From positions 13,267,641 through 13,331,640 of the forward strand of contig WMCF01000014.1 in assembly GCA_009792885.1 (NCBI GenBank): a stretch of 64,000 bases of DNA, in the 5' to 3' direction. The stretch comes from Eremophila alpestris peregrina. Lineage: Eukaryota; Chordata; Aves; Passeriformes; Alaudidae. Below, one piece after another: positions 45,727 to 59,167 of this stretch (positions are counted from its first letter, which is position 1; each line of letters opens with the position of its first letter). The notes beneath the pieces were generated by a model. The model was not told the DNA's origin. It ran no database searches and saw only the letters and a program-made list of their open reading frames with translations. Position numbers and translations under genes: made by a program.

Positions 45727-48700
45727 AAAAGCATAATGCATTGATCAGAGAAATCAAGACAACTCACTTAGTTTTTTGAATTTGTTGGGTTTCTCAAGTT
45801 TATTTAATACTATAACAGGATAAACCCAGAAACATAGACAACTTTTTTTTTAATTCAAAATTCTTAATACAATTAATTTGGAGTTTCCTGGCACATTAAA
45901 ATATATTTTAAAAGCCCCTTACAAATAACAATGTTACTTTTCTGGGTTTCTTGTTTGTTTTTTCATTTTAATGTAGAAACTGCGAAAACAAATTAATTTC
46001 AAGAGAAAAGAAAGAAAATTGACATTTTGAAGCAAAGGAATTGGGTCGGAATATTTTGACATTATTTGAAGCTTTAAAAACACAACTCTCCTTTTGACAG
46101 GATCTTTCCCAAAGACAAAATATGCCTCTTTAGATGACCCTGCTCTGGAAAGGATGAGAGCTGGGGTTTGGTGGAATGTGACCATTATCATGCACTGGTC
46201 AGATAACTCTGATCCCATGCCACTATGTTCCCATGTCATGTTCGGCTACCACGGACAAACAGATTGAGTGAAGTCCTGCAGGCTTATAGGATAAGGACAG
46301 TATGAAATTTCCCCACGAAATATAATACAGGCTCCTGTATCTCTTCATAACTCTTGAAGTTCATCCCATTCTTTCTACAGTTCCAGGGAATTCAAATCCA
46401 GGTCACAGCCATACTTTCCCACCACATCCCCAAGGCCTTCCATTTTCCACCTGAAAGATTTGATGCTCTCCCACAAGTGAGTTTTGTCCGCACATAGTTT
46501 AATTTTCCTTATAGTGAGGAGAAGCCAACAGTTATCTCTGTACCTCTTTTTGCAATCATTCTTGGGTTGCTTGACTGTCTTGGTATATTTTACCAGTCTC
46601 AGGTTTTGTAAAACTGTCCAAATGTAATTTCTGCAGATATTCATGATCTGGCAAAAATAAGGGCTATCTTCCCTAATTTGACAGATCAGTGGCAGATTTC
46701 AACCACAAAATTGGTTTTACTAGACAATTAATGAATGGCAGTAATCCACAAAGAGTTTTGTTTACAACAAAAATTATTCAGGAGACCAAGTCAGATAGAA
46801 GGTGATCTATAACCAAATCATAAGTCCTTCCCTCATTATTAGCTGTACATCCTCCAGTGTTGCAGAAGAAGAAAGGCAGAATATGCCTGGGTCCTGAAAG
46901 TCTCAACTTAGTTTTTGCAAGTTTTTGATCGGGCCCAAATATTTAGCCTCAGCTGGATTTGGCTGTGTGATTCTTTTACATTCACTAAGTTATTCCTACT
47001 CTTGATGAAATAGGGTGATTTGCTTTGTTTGTCATGGCTCCTAGCAAACACCCAGAAGACACATACAGACAGTGTTGATGGGAAGACCGATACATATGGT
47101 TATATAGAAAAATAAACAGTTATTTTTAGCTTATGAGAAAAATCATCAAAATAATTCATATTCTTCTTTGAGGGCTATGTACAAGAGCATTTTTTTCAGC
47201 TGAAGTGTGCCCTCTAGAAGCCAATCTGCAGATGTACCCTTGTATATCATGTGCTGGACTTTACACTGAACAGAGGTCTCAGGCTCAGCAACTGCATCCT
47301 GTTCAAACCAAACTAAACCTAAAGATATATTCCATGAGCACACACAGCCTCCTTCCATCACTAATGGGAGTTCTAAGTATTCAAGATAAAACTCCTTGAA
47401 ATGTGTATAATGATGGTTCTCAGCACTGCCTGTTCTGTGGTCTCGTATTGACCTCCATTACATCCTAACATAGACATAACTTGTAGACATGGCTGAGAAA
47501 CAGGCACCCTACAAGCACTGACAATATCAAGATTACCATTTTCATTAGCAGATTTGGGGAAATTCTAATTTCCCCTCAGATTGCTGGGAATTCTCATAAT
47601 TTTCAGTTATAAAACTCATGGGGCACCAGCTTCCTTCAAGAGCTGCAAGGTTCAGGGTGTTTTCATTTATGGAAGATTGTATCACTTTTGATGCCTTTCA
47701 AATGAAAACCAGATCATGAAAGAAGAGGTGGTTTTATTCCCTATGTACTAGCCATACTGTCTTTTGGGCAAGCTATCTGATTTTTAGTTTGGGACCTGCA
47801 GCATGAGTTAGAGTCATTTTTCTCCTCTCTCACAAGTAAAGAGAGCCCATGCCCATGTATTGTGAACAGCATAATGTGTAAATGTTGCTTCTTTACCTTG
47901 GAGCACAAGAGCTTTTACAATTTTCTAACTTTCCTTAAATTGAGAATCTTTAAAGGGAAAGGACTGGGTGTTTTACTTTGAGTCCTGATAGAATGTGCAG
48001 GACTGATGGAGCTGAAAGATTTTGTCACCAATAGAAAAGTCTTTTCATACTTTATGTTTGAAGAACAGATCAAAAACTCCTAAGTTTTTCCGCAATAATA
48101 CTTGAGTGTGACATATTGAGCAAGTCTTACAAGGACAAGACTTTTTCCTCAGCCTAGGATATATCAGTTAAGTATAGCTGAGGTATAGCCTCTTAGCCTG
48201 GGAAGTTGTCTCTTTTCTGTGTCCATTAAATCCTCAACTTCTTTGTTGCCAACACAAATGCTGATTTGTTTTAATCATGATGAGAGAGGCCCCCTTTCTT
48301 TATAGAGACAGTTTTCTGAGTGGGTCACTGATCCTTTTCTAAGACTGCAAAAGATCCAGAGGCTCTGAATGCTTTAATTCTTACCCAACCCAGGTCATCA
48401 ACTGAACTTTTATATTGGCAGAGGGAGTATTCATTTCTTCTCAAATCTTTTCCTATTTTATTCATTGAATCTTCTCTCAATAGTGAGGCGGTAGTTAAAT
48501 ATTTGTGTATTAAAAAAAATTACAGAAATAATGTCTTGTCTGATACTGGGAGACCTCAGTGTGAAAGCAATTAAAAAAAATGCTCAAAATGTCCCTGTCT
48601 TTCCTGTCTTGTCTCTAAGGACTTGTGAGGATGGTGTATCAACTTTTTTGTGACCTTGGTTTCTCTGGGATGTCAGTGCCCCACGTAATCTCAGGGGAAG

Positions 48701-49619
48701 AGAAAGACATCTTGCTAATTTTTCTTCTAGGCAAAAAATCTACAGATCTACCTGACTGCTTATTCTTTAAAACTGTGCTTTCTTTGTGCTTTCTTCTACA
48801 GCATGTGCCAGTAGTCATGACTCAGAATAACTCCTACTAGCAGTCATATTGGGCTTTCACTCCAGGTTATAACTATCAGAGCCTCTTGAGTTATGGGTCA
48901 AAGTCCACACAGAAAAAAATGCTGTGTTTTTTTTTGCAGAATGGCAAGGGGAGAGGCTTTTGAAGTGCTTAGATCCTGCCAGAACTTTGCAAGAAGGACT
49001 GGAATGGACTGAACTGCTGCCAGGCTGCAAGAAATCCCTCAAGAGCTGCCTCCCTTCCCATCTGTCTTGGACTCACGATGAGTGAGGTGAACCACCTGCT
49101 CTGCACACTTGCCTCGTTGTGCCATGAGTCTGAGGTGCAAAGTCCTGCTGTGGACATTGGATGAAACCTAGATTCCTTTAATCTCCTTGTCAGAGCAAAG
49201 TAGCTCCTGTAAAACAATGTGCCACACAGTCCCCTAGCTTGCCTCCAAGGCATTTGACTCTCACCCTTCTCAGAGAAAACTGTGTTCTGCATCAGGCACA
49301 GTTTTGAGAATACTCTGGTTCTCTTACAATGGCAACATTTTTATGGCAGGAGTTCTTGCTCACAAGCACATGTGGCCCAGCAAGGAGAATGATAAAACAT
49401 TCATTCAGTGGTGAGCTGTTCTTCTTGTACTTACTGTTCATTTGTGCAAAATACCAAGTGAGTTTCTCTCCCAGCTTTACGGATTTACATCCCTTTCATG
49501 TATGGCATATGAGTTTTCTTGAATATTTGCACCACTTCTGGGCTTTTTATGTCATTCAGAAAAAAATATAAGTTGCAATTACAACAACGGGGGGAAAAGC
49601 CATAGAAAATATTGGTCAT

Positions 49620-49643
49620 TGCCAGCATCACTTATTGCTGGCA
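49620..49643. repeat. Short perfect hairpin, 8-bp stem
   Basis: TGCCAGCA at 49620-49627 and TGCTGGCA at 49636-49643 surround an 8-base loop. The stem is GC-rich relative to its surroundings. It is too short to be a microRNA precursor by itself. Confidence 0.7.
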
Positions 49644-50039
49644 GAGGTAAAAATGGAATTAGTCTGTGGTCTCTCCTTTAAGCTGAAAGAGAGATGATAA
49701 CTGTGTCGTAAATCCTTTTTCAGTGGAGATGACGCCCAGTCCAAGACTCACTATAGGTGCAGAAATAGTCTTTAGCTGCTGTTTTGTGCCCTTTTGCTAT
49801 CATCTCCCTGTGAGTAATGAATGATGTGACAAAAAAAGGTATTTCTTAGCAGAATTTTCTCCCTCCAGATCGATACGCAGTTATGTGGCTGGCATCAGGA
49901 AGAAGTAAAAGGGCATCACCAAGAGAGACTAGGACAGAGACTGCTTCAGCTGGAAACAAATGTGTGTAGCTATGGCTTCATCGGCTTCAGCCATCTTTGA
50001 AGTTCCCTCTTAGTGGTTTCTCTCATGTCAGGTGTTACA

Positions 50040-50240
50040 TCTAGATACTGAATAGCTGATGCTGTCATTTGCTTTATTTTAATTATTGGTAATTAGTGTC
50101 TCTCCCAACAAGGATTTAAAGAAATATTTAATTCTTAAGACTATTGATTAAGGAGCTCATTGAGTGCAGATTGTAATTTGTTACAGATATTTGCTATCTC
50201 AGAGTAGTGTTTTAGGCTGCTTTTGCTTTTGTTTTGCTTG
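50040..50240. other. Candidate conserved non-coding block
   Basis: A 200-bp block with closely spaced TTTAATTATT, GGTAATTAG and GATTAAGG words and no simple repeats. This word content resembles developmental enhancers bound by homeodomain factors. The claim rests on impression only. Comparison with other bird genomes would decide. Confidence 0.18.
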
Positions 50241-53200
50241 GACAGTCTGTTTGCTAAGTGTGCTTTTTGAATTGTTTAGGTACACAAAGCTGTGATTTTC
50301 ACTGTGGCTCCTTCTCTGGATGTTGTATCTAGGATTCATGGGTAGCTTCAGATCGCCTTTTGCTACTCTGTCTTACATATTCATATGTTGGATATTAGAC
50401 AAGGAACAACAGCTTCTGTTATATGTTTACAAATAGTAGAGTCTACATTGAAACTTCTGACCTGATAGAGACTATTGAGCAGCAGATGTTTCAGAAGACT
50501 TTAATCTCTCACCTTAAAACTTCACGGAGGTTCTTTGGTCTAAATTTTCAAGGTTTCATTGAATTCTTTGTTCTCTATTTTTATTGGATGACTGTTCATT
50601 AAGGACCAGAACCAAAACTGCAGATTTTCAAAAAACTAAGATAATTATTTCCCCAGTTATTATGTTTAAAAATGACCCCAACATTAAAGAAAAATAAAAT
50701 GGACAATATGTCAAAGCTGACAAGCTTTAGATGCCAGCTAACACACTCTGTTATAAAACAAATTTTAAAAATGCTTTGATTTTGTTATGGATCATGTTGC
50801 ACTGTCTGACTAAGGTGTGCACTGAGGCAGAAGTTTGAAAATTTCTCTGGTGGATGAATGAAAGGGAATTAGAAAATTATTTTTAATCTCACCTCAGTTT
50901 TTCATGAAAGCAGTTCCTTTGACTGAAATGTACTTGTATTATGTTGCTGTTCATAGGTGCAGCCTGCCTGCCCAAAGCAACATGAAATGAATGTGCTCAA
51001 AACTGAGAAGCAGAGCTGGTCCTAAGACAAAATCTCAGCATCCCTGAAAACCTATGAAGTTAAATCCCAAACCAGGCCTATTTTTCTACAATTACTTCAG
51101 TCCAGCCCCCTGATCCAAACTCTGCTGAACTTTGGGAGTATTTGGATGTGGTTCCAAAGTCTGTAGTTTGAATCCAGCTATATCTAGGAGGACAGATTTG
51201 TAAAACAGATGTTTTCCCACTGGAAGTATGTGCATGAGCCCTATTAGTAAAACAAAAGGGTAAAACAAAACATGTCTGAAACATTCCTTAATGTGCTCAG
51301 CGAACAGAAGAAGAAAGTTTATTCTTTGGGCAACAAGTTAATGTTTCACTTGGAGTCAGTTTGAAATGCTTCCAGTATGGCTGGCATCTGTCACCACGTT
51401 GAAACAAAAACAGTGGCTTTGAGGAGTGTTGTAGAAATACATTTTGTCCTGTTAGACTTGAGGGAATGTTTAGGACCAAATGAAGTATCCAGTGGTTATT
51501 CTCTCATCCAAAAGGTGAAATCCAAGCCATACTGAAATTTGTGGAATAAATCTCATTAATTTCAGTAGGGTTAGGATTTTATGCCAAGTCTTCAACATTG
51601 CAATTTACCTATTTAATTTTTCAGAAGATCTGGAATATCTGCATTCAGACATACTGGACAATGCTTCTGAAGAAGATAACTTTATGCACCTGTTATAGCC
51701 AAAAGCTGTATGGTACAAAAGATATTTGCTGAAACTAAGGAAAAGAGTCATCACCACAATTGCCATCTTTGCTGAAGGAAAGGCTCTTCTACTTTGAGTT
51801 TTTGACAGTTTCTTGAATGTCAAAGAACAATTTACTATTACCAGTGTAGATATTTGAATCTGTGTTTAGGTTTTAAATTTTTTTTTTAGTGGCCCAAATC
51901 CAAGTAATTACATATCTAAATGTGATCCTTCATTTACTTTGGCAATGAATCTTCATCTGTCATCATTTTAATCCATCTACTGAGGGAAATGATAGAGACT
52001 GCCATACCTGAGAAAGAAAGAATGCTATCTCAGATTTCTCTATGCTAGAAGTATTTCAACAGATGCCATTTTTTGTCATGCCTTAGAACAGCCTCTTTAT
52101 CTGAACTCTGAATACTGCTGTTTGTCTCATAAATATTTTCTAGTATTTAAGTACCGTGTATTTGACTTTTTGAATGACAGACTATAATTCCTCTTGAACC
52201 ATAGTAGCCTATCAAGATGACATCTATTTCAATTTTACACTGTGCTTCCTTTATCATTCCTTTAATGATTTGTGTGTTTACACTCTAAAGTATTCAATGC
52301 ATTAAAGAAAACAATTATTTTGCAGTTTGATGAAATAACTTAAAAATTCTTCAAATTACAGAAACAGATGCTCTAAACCATGTTACCACTAAAGGGCTCT
52401 GCCCTGGGCATGAGAAAAGAAACAGAAACAACATCACAATAAGGGGCAATCCCCCCAATAAACCCTCTAGCAGCCAATGCAAAATGGGTGAGGGAAAGCA
52501 GAGATGAAAATGTTAAAAGGACTTGCTTATTGTTACCCTGTGGTTTTACCATAAAATGAGGGCTACAATCCAGACCATTATTTTAAGTACCTTTCCCCTA
52601 TTTGTTGAACAAGGCTGTCCTTGTGACAGGTGGATATTAAATTCCTTTCCAGTTCTATTCAAGTAGACAAGCTCTCTTCTTATTCATTCTAGAAGTGGGA
52701 AATCTGAGCTACTGGGAGATGAAGACATGTGGATGAAATTAATATTGAGAAAGGTCAGAGTCTTTTTAATAAGAAGTTGAAGTCCCATCCGTATGCTGAA
52801 TCCTGCTAGGTATATTCCCTTTTAATCTATGCTGTAGAGCATGGAGAAGCTGTCAGTCATGGAGGAACCCTGAACATCCCAATATTAAATTTTGAAGGCA
52901 TAGTACAAACACAATGCAAAAAAGTTTAACACAGTCTCTGGTGTTTCCATCTGAATGAGCAAGAAAAAGAAAAGGGCTATCTTGGCAGTCTTAACTTTTA
53001 CATTAACATGTAATATTGGGTATATGCACAGGCAGCTGCCTGAATACTATTTAAGCAGGGTGCTGAACTAGGTGCATGCACTGACAGGCAGTAGTTAAGC
53101 TGTTCTTATCTTTTTATCTTTGTGTCATTGATAATGATATTCTAATTCTTTTCAAACCTCATTCCTTTGGCTATGTTTTGATAGCATGGTTGTTATTCCA

Positions 53201-53821
53201 GTGGTCTATGCCATCCTGTGACAGTGTCATTTCTGCCAGAGGATTTTCTCTTAAATGTTGGTTTTGAGTACCTTCAGATATTTTCTAAGAATCATTAGTG
53301 CTCTGAACCACAAGGCTGTACTTAAGCACAGTGGTGTACATCAATGTAGTTTTTTGGGAGTTTATGAGAATGCTTGCAGTTTATGGCACCTGGAAATTGG
53401 CTTTGCTACTACTTGACATATGAGATTTCTTCTTGTTGTTGAAAGCAGAATTGGTATTTTAGCAGAAATGAAGGAAGATTTCAGAATCTTCTACAAGATA
53501 ATAACTGATCTGAATTTGAAAGCTTTTTTTTAAAATCTACAGTAATACATAGCAAATTTGGAAATTTTATTCAAAAATTTACAGTATTCTTGTCAAATTT
53601 ATTTAGCAGGCAAATCTATCGTAAATTGTTCATGACTAAAGGGGCCCATTGTATGCTGCTATGTCTTGAAGACTGGATTATAGGTATCAAGGATTAGATT
53701 TTGATAATATTTCTTATATACTATCTTTCTTTTCAGCTTTCAGTGGGAGGACACCTGAGTTAAGACAATGTGAAATGTATGAAAATGCAAATGTATTTCA
53801 AAAGCAGTAACTAGGTTTAAG

Positions 53822-53862
53822 AAAAAACCCAAAAAACCTCCAAAAACCCCAAAAACCAACAA
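53822..53862. repeat. A/C-rich low-complexity tract
   Basis: About 40 bp of A runs broken by CC, CCC or CCTCC, similar in style to the tracts at 24310 and 59115. Confidence 0.7.
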
Positions 53863-56339
53863 TAGCTCCCAAACTTGTTGTTTGAACTTTATACTTTGCT
53901 AAAGAAAATGCCATTGTTTAAGCCACACAGGCAATTTACCATGATAATAATTGTTTTTCCAATGTCTCATTTGCAGAAAACTACCGATTAAACCAAATTA
54001 TATGAATAAAAAAAAAAAAATCCAGATGCTACAGTGACAAAAGTAGACTGGCTCTATCCAAAAAGCCTGATGTGTCCAAATTTTTGGAGGTATTCAGCCT
54101 AAAGAATTGTGCTTTCTACAAGTTTTGGCTGAAAATCAATATTCCTTAGGTGCATTATTAACTGAAATTATCCGTGCATCTTTGAGATTAGAGGAGCAGG
54201 GAGTAAAGAACAGAGCTGGATGGGACAGAGATCGGACTCTGGCCTATAAGGATGATTTTGGATAATTTAGATGCTTGGAGACAGAAATGCAGAGAGCCAT
54301 GGGAGAGAACAGCCTGAAGCTTTTGAACTGTATTTCCACTCAGATTTGGAAAACCACGTCAGGCTTATGAATTGCAACATTACTTCCAGCTGGGAAGCAA
54401 GTAATTGTGAAATATAGTGTCAAGTTTTGTCCTCCATCCACTGCTAAGGTCAGATTACTGAAGATAGCAGCCTCCTGCTTCCCATTGCTACTGGTTACTC
54501 TGTTCAATCCGTAGAAGACAATGTGACAGAGGCTAAGATGGAGGTCCCACTGTGCTTCACCTTGATGAAGTTTTATATATTAATTTTTAATGTAATGCTC
54601 TTCTCTATTTCTTCTTTTTAAATTTCTGTTACATGATCATGTGGTTAGAAGCCTGGGATACCAGACCTCAATTTATCAATGCAATTTGAATTAAGGTCCC
54701 TTTACATTTTCATGTTGCTCATGCATGTGACCATGAGTTTTCTTACATTGGTTCAGCATCATTCAGTAGGACTGAATAAAACTACTCAAGGAACAAGTCA
54801 ACACTGACTAGTAAATAAAGATATTACTAGAACATTTGTGCCTCTCTGATAGCAGGATTTGGACAGTGTGCAGTGGGTAATGTAAGATGAGAGGAGGGGA
54901 TTGCATGATTTTGCGGCAAAGGCAGCATAATCCTTGTCATCAAATGCAATTCTACCCTTTGTAGCAGCATTTAATTTCTGCATAATTCTGGGAAATCCAT
55001 GGAGATAAACACACATTTGGGCAGCTGTTTTTCTGTGTCAGTTTCAGGCACCCCGAGGCAGCTCTGTCGTATAGTGCTTACAATGAATTTTAACTTTTCT
55101 GAAGTTGTCAATGCCCAGAATGATACAACAAGCAAAGGAACCTGAAAAATTGGATCTTGGATTTTTCAGCTGAGAAATGAAGCCCTCTTAACTCATGTAT
55201 ATGCCTTAGCTCTTCATTTATTACATAGGGAAAATCCTATGCTCTCCATCCATAAAGAATGTTTGATAGACCATTAATAGTTGGGAATAAAAAAAAAAAC
55301 CCACAATAAAATGTTGGGCATCAATGAGGAAAATGATATCTATGCAGAACAAGACTTATATTCTGTCTCTGTTCTGAGGTTAGTCCATGAGGCACTATGG
55401 AAACAATACTGATTCCCATTCTGGATGTTTTCTTTCCTGTAGCCCGGGTAAGGCAGGGAGCATGAAGAAAATACAGTGTGACTGAGTGGTTAAACACTCA
55501 CAACTCAGATAAATATCCACAGACTTTGTGGTCAAAATTTTCTACAGCACTTGATATTTTGGAACAGTAAAGGTCTAGAAAATTTCTTCACAGTTGCCTG
55601 TACCCTGTGTAAGATGTTTTGCCCGTAAGATGGTTTTAACAGCTATTAGTCAAGAGATTAACATTTAATAAGCCCTCTATAAGTAGGTCTTTAAGGTGGC
55701 AAGCTGTGTGAGAATATCTCCTGAATTTTGTTCCACCAAACCCCCCATTCCAAGGAGTTTCTCAGGCCCAATAACAGTATTTAACAGCTTTTGGTCTCAA
55801 AACACAGGCAGTGCTGCATGTGTTATAGAATTACAATGTGCTGAAGGCAGCTTTGGCATCATTCATCCAAATGGTCAAAAGTCACTTCCAAGTCTCTTTG
55901 CTCATTTCCAGGTTCAGAAAAGTTCATCCCATGGGAATGAATTTCCTGACCCTTTTTTGCTGTGAATAGCTAGCACACCCACTCAAAGCCATATCCAGCC
56001 AATCAATGATGATGTAGAACCTCCTGAAATAATCCATACAATCTTAAAATAGTAGTCTTTATTTATACAGAAAACAGAAATGACATACAGTTTTTCCTTT
56101 CCTTTCTTTTCTCAAGATAAGCTGAATATCTTCTGTGAGTTTTGCACTTCAGCTACTTTCAGAATCCCAGGCTGAATCTCTTGACCTGTGCATCTGAAAC
56201 CCACTCTGGCTGGGTTTTCCAAGCCAGCACTTCATTAATTACTATTTCAGGGAGATGAGGTTTCTGAAAACTGCAAGAACACTATCCAAATAAAAGCAGT
56301 GATTAGTTTCAATGTTACTTTTTTATCATAAAAGTATGT

Positions 56340-56740
56340 AATACTTGTTACTGCTGCACTCCGTCTGGATAAAAGTCTTCCTTTAAGACAGTGCTTTGTA
56401 ATTTATGTCTCAGCCTCCATAATGTTAGTGAGATATTAATATATGCATGAAGAGCAGCAGTCAATGTAATTAAAGTGGCAAAGTGATAAATGCATAGCCA
56501 TTTTGCCTGGTAATATTGTGTATTTAACAGGTTTATTTGTTCAACAGTTCTTACTTTAATTACATTTTGCCATTTGGGAATTTCAGGCATATAACAATCA
56601 TAAGCTCTTCCATGAATATTATTCTTAAAATAAGTGTTCATGCATTATTAAAAATGCACGTGTGTTTGCTCATTTATTCATTTACAGTGATCTTTTTCCT
56701 CTTTTTTAAAAACACTGAATTTTTTATTTTTCCAACAAAC
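56340..56740. other. Candidate conserved non-coding element with ATGCAT and TAATTA motifs
   Basis: About 400 bp with three ATGCAT palindromes (56443-56448, 56490-56495, 56640-56645) and two TAATTA words (56467-56472, 56557-56562), no simple repeats until the T-rich right edge and no CpG-rich part. ATGCAT and TAATTA resemble POU and homeodomain recognition cores. A 97-codon minus-strand frame overlaps (56348-56641) but matches no known protein. Confidence 0.25.
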
Positions 56741-57899
56741 TTGGAAAGAAAAAACAACTCATCTGTTACAAGAAAAGATACAAGACAGATTTCTTGCTGT
56801 GGATGAGCTCTAATTAGGACTTATGCCATATTTTATGACAGAGAAGTTAGAGGTAGACATGACTTGTTTTGAAGGGATGGTTCCAGAACTTTCCATGGAT
56901 CCTGTGAAAGCACAAAAACAGTGACAGAAAATAAACAAGAAATTAGCACAACAAATGGACAGACACAAAGAAGTAGTGTCAGAAATTAATTTTGGTGTTA
57001 CTGGGTTTGGTCTGGATTGTAATAAAACAGTCTGTTGGAATATTTGCATATTTAGACAAGGTAAATTTTGTGTTAAACCTGCCTGGGATACAATTCACCT
57101 AGCATAAAGAGACCTACAAGGCAGACTACACAAACTGGAATACACTTTTATCCCTTTGCACTGAGTACTTGAGTATAGTCTGGTTATTGAGGAACACAGA
57201 GAAATACCCATTTACAGGTATTTTGTACAGTTGTTGGAGCATGTGCGCTGCTGAAATTAGAGACCAAACTAGATTCTCAGTTGATGTAAGTTGATATAGC
57301 TCAGCATAGTAATTAAACCTGCATTAGTAAGATCTCATTTGGACTGTGACCTTTTTAGAGAGAGCTCTTGTGATTTTTGTTGTAAGTCTCACAGTCTACT
57401 GTCTAAATCTCTATCTTCTTGAATGATGGGATTTCAAAGGAGTTGGAGTTTTCTTAGGGTACTGGAAATCCAGATTCTGGCCTTGATAGTAAAGAAGCTT
57501 CAAAACCCATATCCTGATGATTTAAAGTAGCGAGGACAGAAATAGGAATTACATTGTACCCCCACAAATGTTACTATTTTAAAGTAAATATTCTTATTTC
57601 TTAATTCTTATTTATGTTTGTTATTTTTGAATGGTGATGGCTGTAAATAGACACCCTGAGTTTTCCAGAGAGATGGTAGCTTCAGTGCTTGGGACAGCTC
57701 TCTCAAGCTCAGCAGACTGAGTATCAGAATGTTTCCTCCCTGAAGTCTGATGGATGGGAAGGTAACAAGCTTCAGACTGATGGTGATGAGGTCTTGTTTG
57801 CTGGAGCACAAAAGCTTAGTGAACAGTCCACTCCAGCTCTAATTAAAAAAACATTACAGCTCCAACAGTTGCTGGCCATGAATTATTCTGAAAATGTTT

Positions 57900-58260
57900 A
57901 ACCTGCAGATAAGAAACCACTATCAACCTGTCACATTTCCCCCACTAACGAGTTCAGCATCAGTTTAAAAGGAAGTGCAATTCACGAAGCAATGGCTCTG
58001 CCATAAATTATAGGTATCCGGCAAACATTACAAGGACAGAAACAGCAAAATAGTGAGGGACTCTTTGCTATACACTGACAGTGACAGAAAAACAGCGCTC
58101 CATGGGGCTTAATCTACTGTGGCTTGTTTATTCCCTTTCACATCCATGCCAGCTCTGGAACATGTGATGCTCTATTCTGCTGCTACCTGCAATTAGAACA
58201 AGTATTTATTTAAAGCTTTAATGGAGAGAAAGAGGTTATCTGATATAAAACACTGGACTT
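57900..58260. other. Candidate conserved non-coding block
   Basis: A stretch of balanced composition between AT-rich flanks, free of simple repeats and with stops in every frame I followed. It includes TAAATTATAGGT, CTTTAATGGAG and GTTATCTGATA words. The last resembles a GATA-factor site. Conservation was not tested. Confidence 0.18.
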
Positions 58261-58326
58261 TCTAATCACTCAGGCAGTGGAAAATGGTGTTGTCACTAAA
58301 TCCTTCCTCTCATTTGTTTCCTTGTT

Positions 58327-58352
58327 TGTGCATATGTGTGCATGTGCATGTG
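58327..58352. repeat. Alternating purine-pyrimidine stretch
   Basis: GTGCATATGTGTGCATGTGC, continued by ATGTGC, alternates purine and pyrimidine almost throughout, so it could adopt Z-DNA. It is an impure TG/CA microsatellite. Confidence 0.65.
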
Positions 58353-59114
58353 CTACTTTGGATGAGTTTCTTTTTTTGTCTTTAATGAAGTACACAATTC
58401 ATTTCTGAATCAAAATCTTATAAAAACATCTGGTTAAAAAAAATAATGGTGTTCACATTCAGGAAAGAAAGAAACTGAATAAAACACCTGTGATAGTAAC
58501 TTCATGAAACACCTACTGAAATGAAGAGCTTTACACTAAAAATTAAAAACAGAGGGATGTTTTACCAAATAGTAACAGCTACATAAAGCGGATTAATCAT
58601 GTTTCCTCATATGAGTGAGTGTGGTATGGTAGCAGGAACACAGGAAAATATTCCTAAAATCCTTCCCCAGTTCTGTCATTATTCTTGGGCTTGTCTTTTA
58701 TGTCTCTCTCTTCCCTCTTTTGAAAACTAGATAAGCAGAAAACACATTTAGCTTTATCACAATAGTATTCAACTCCTTATAGAGACAGATTATTATAGTT
58801 CTCTTGTAAATTTGCACAAAAGGATTAGGGGAAGAAGCCTGTCCTGTGAAAGGAACGGCTGCAAGTAGGGTGAGAAGTTACACACGCACAGAGAACAGAC
58901 CACAGAAGAATGGGGAAACATGTCAGTGGATACAAAGAAATGCTAAGTATGAGAAGGTAGTCCTATTATCATGTTTCAGGAAGGAGAGGAAGAAACTGTA
59001 ACGTGGTATCTCTTTCCTGTAACATACAGATCTTCCTCACTGAGCAGTGGGATAAAAATGTTTTTCGATTCTAACCCTTAACTCCTTCGACTTAACTTTT
59101 TGTTTTGCATTCAA

Positions 59115-59167
59115 ACCCCAAAAACCCCCCAATGAACAAACAAAAAAAAAAAAAAACAAAACAAAGT
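59115..59167. repeat. A/C-rich low-complexity tract with A14 run
   Basis: AAACCCC-like words followed by an uninterrupted A run (about 59142-59155) and AAAAC units. No retroposed body is recognisable upstream. Confidence 0.75.

Noticed and set aside
46375..46644. 89-codon basic minus-strand frame, considered as a small gene
   Set aside because: I recognise no domain, and there is no promoter, splice or polyadenylation context beyond what is common in AT-rich DNA.
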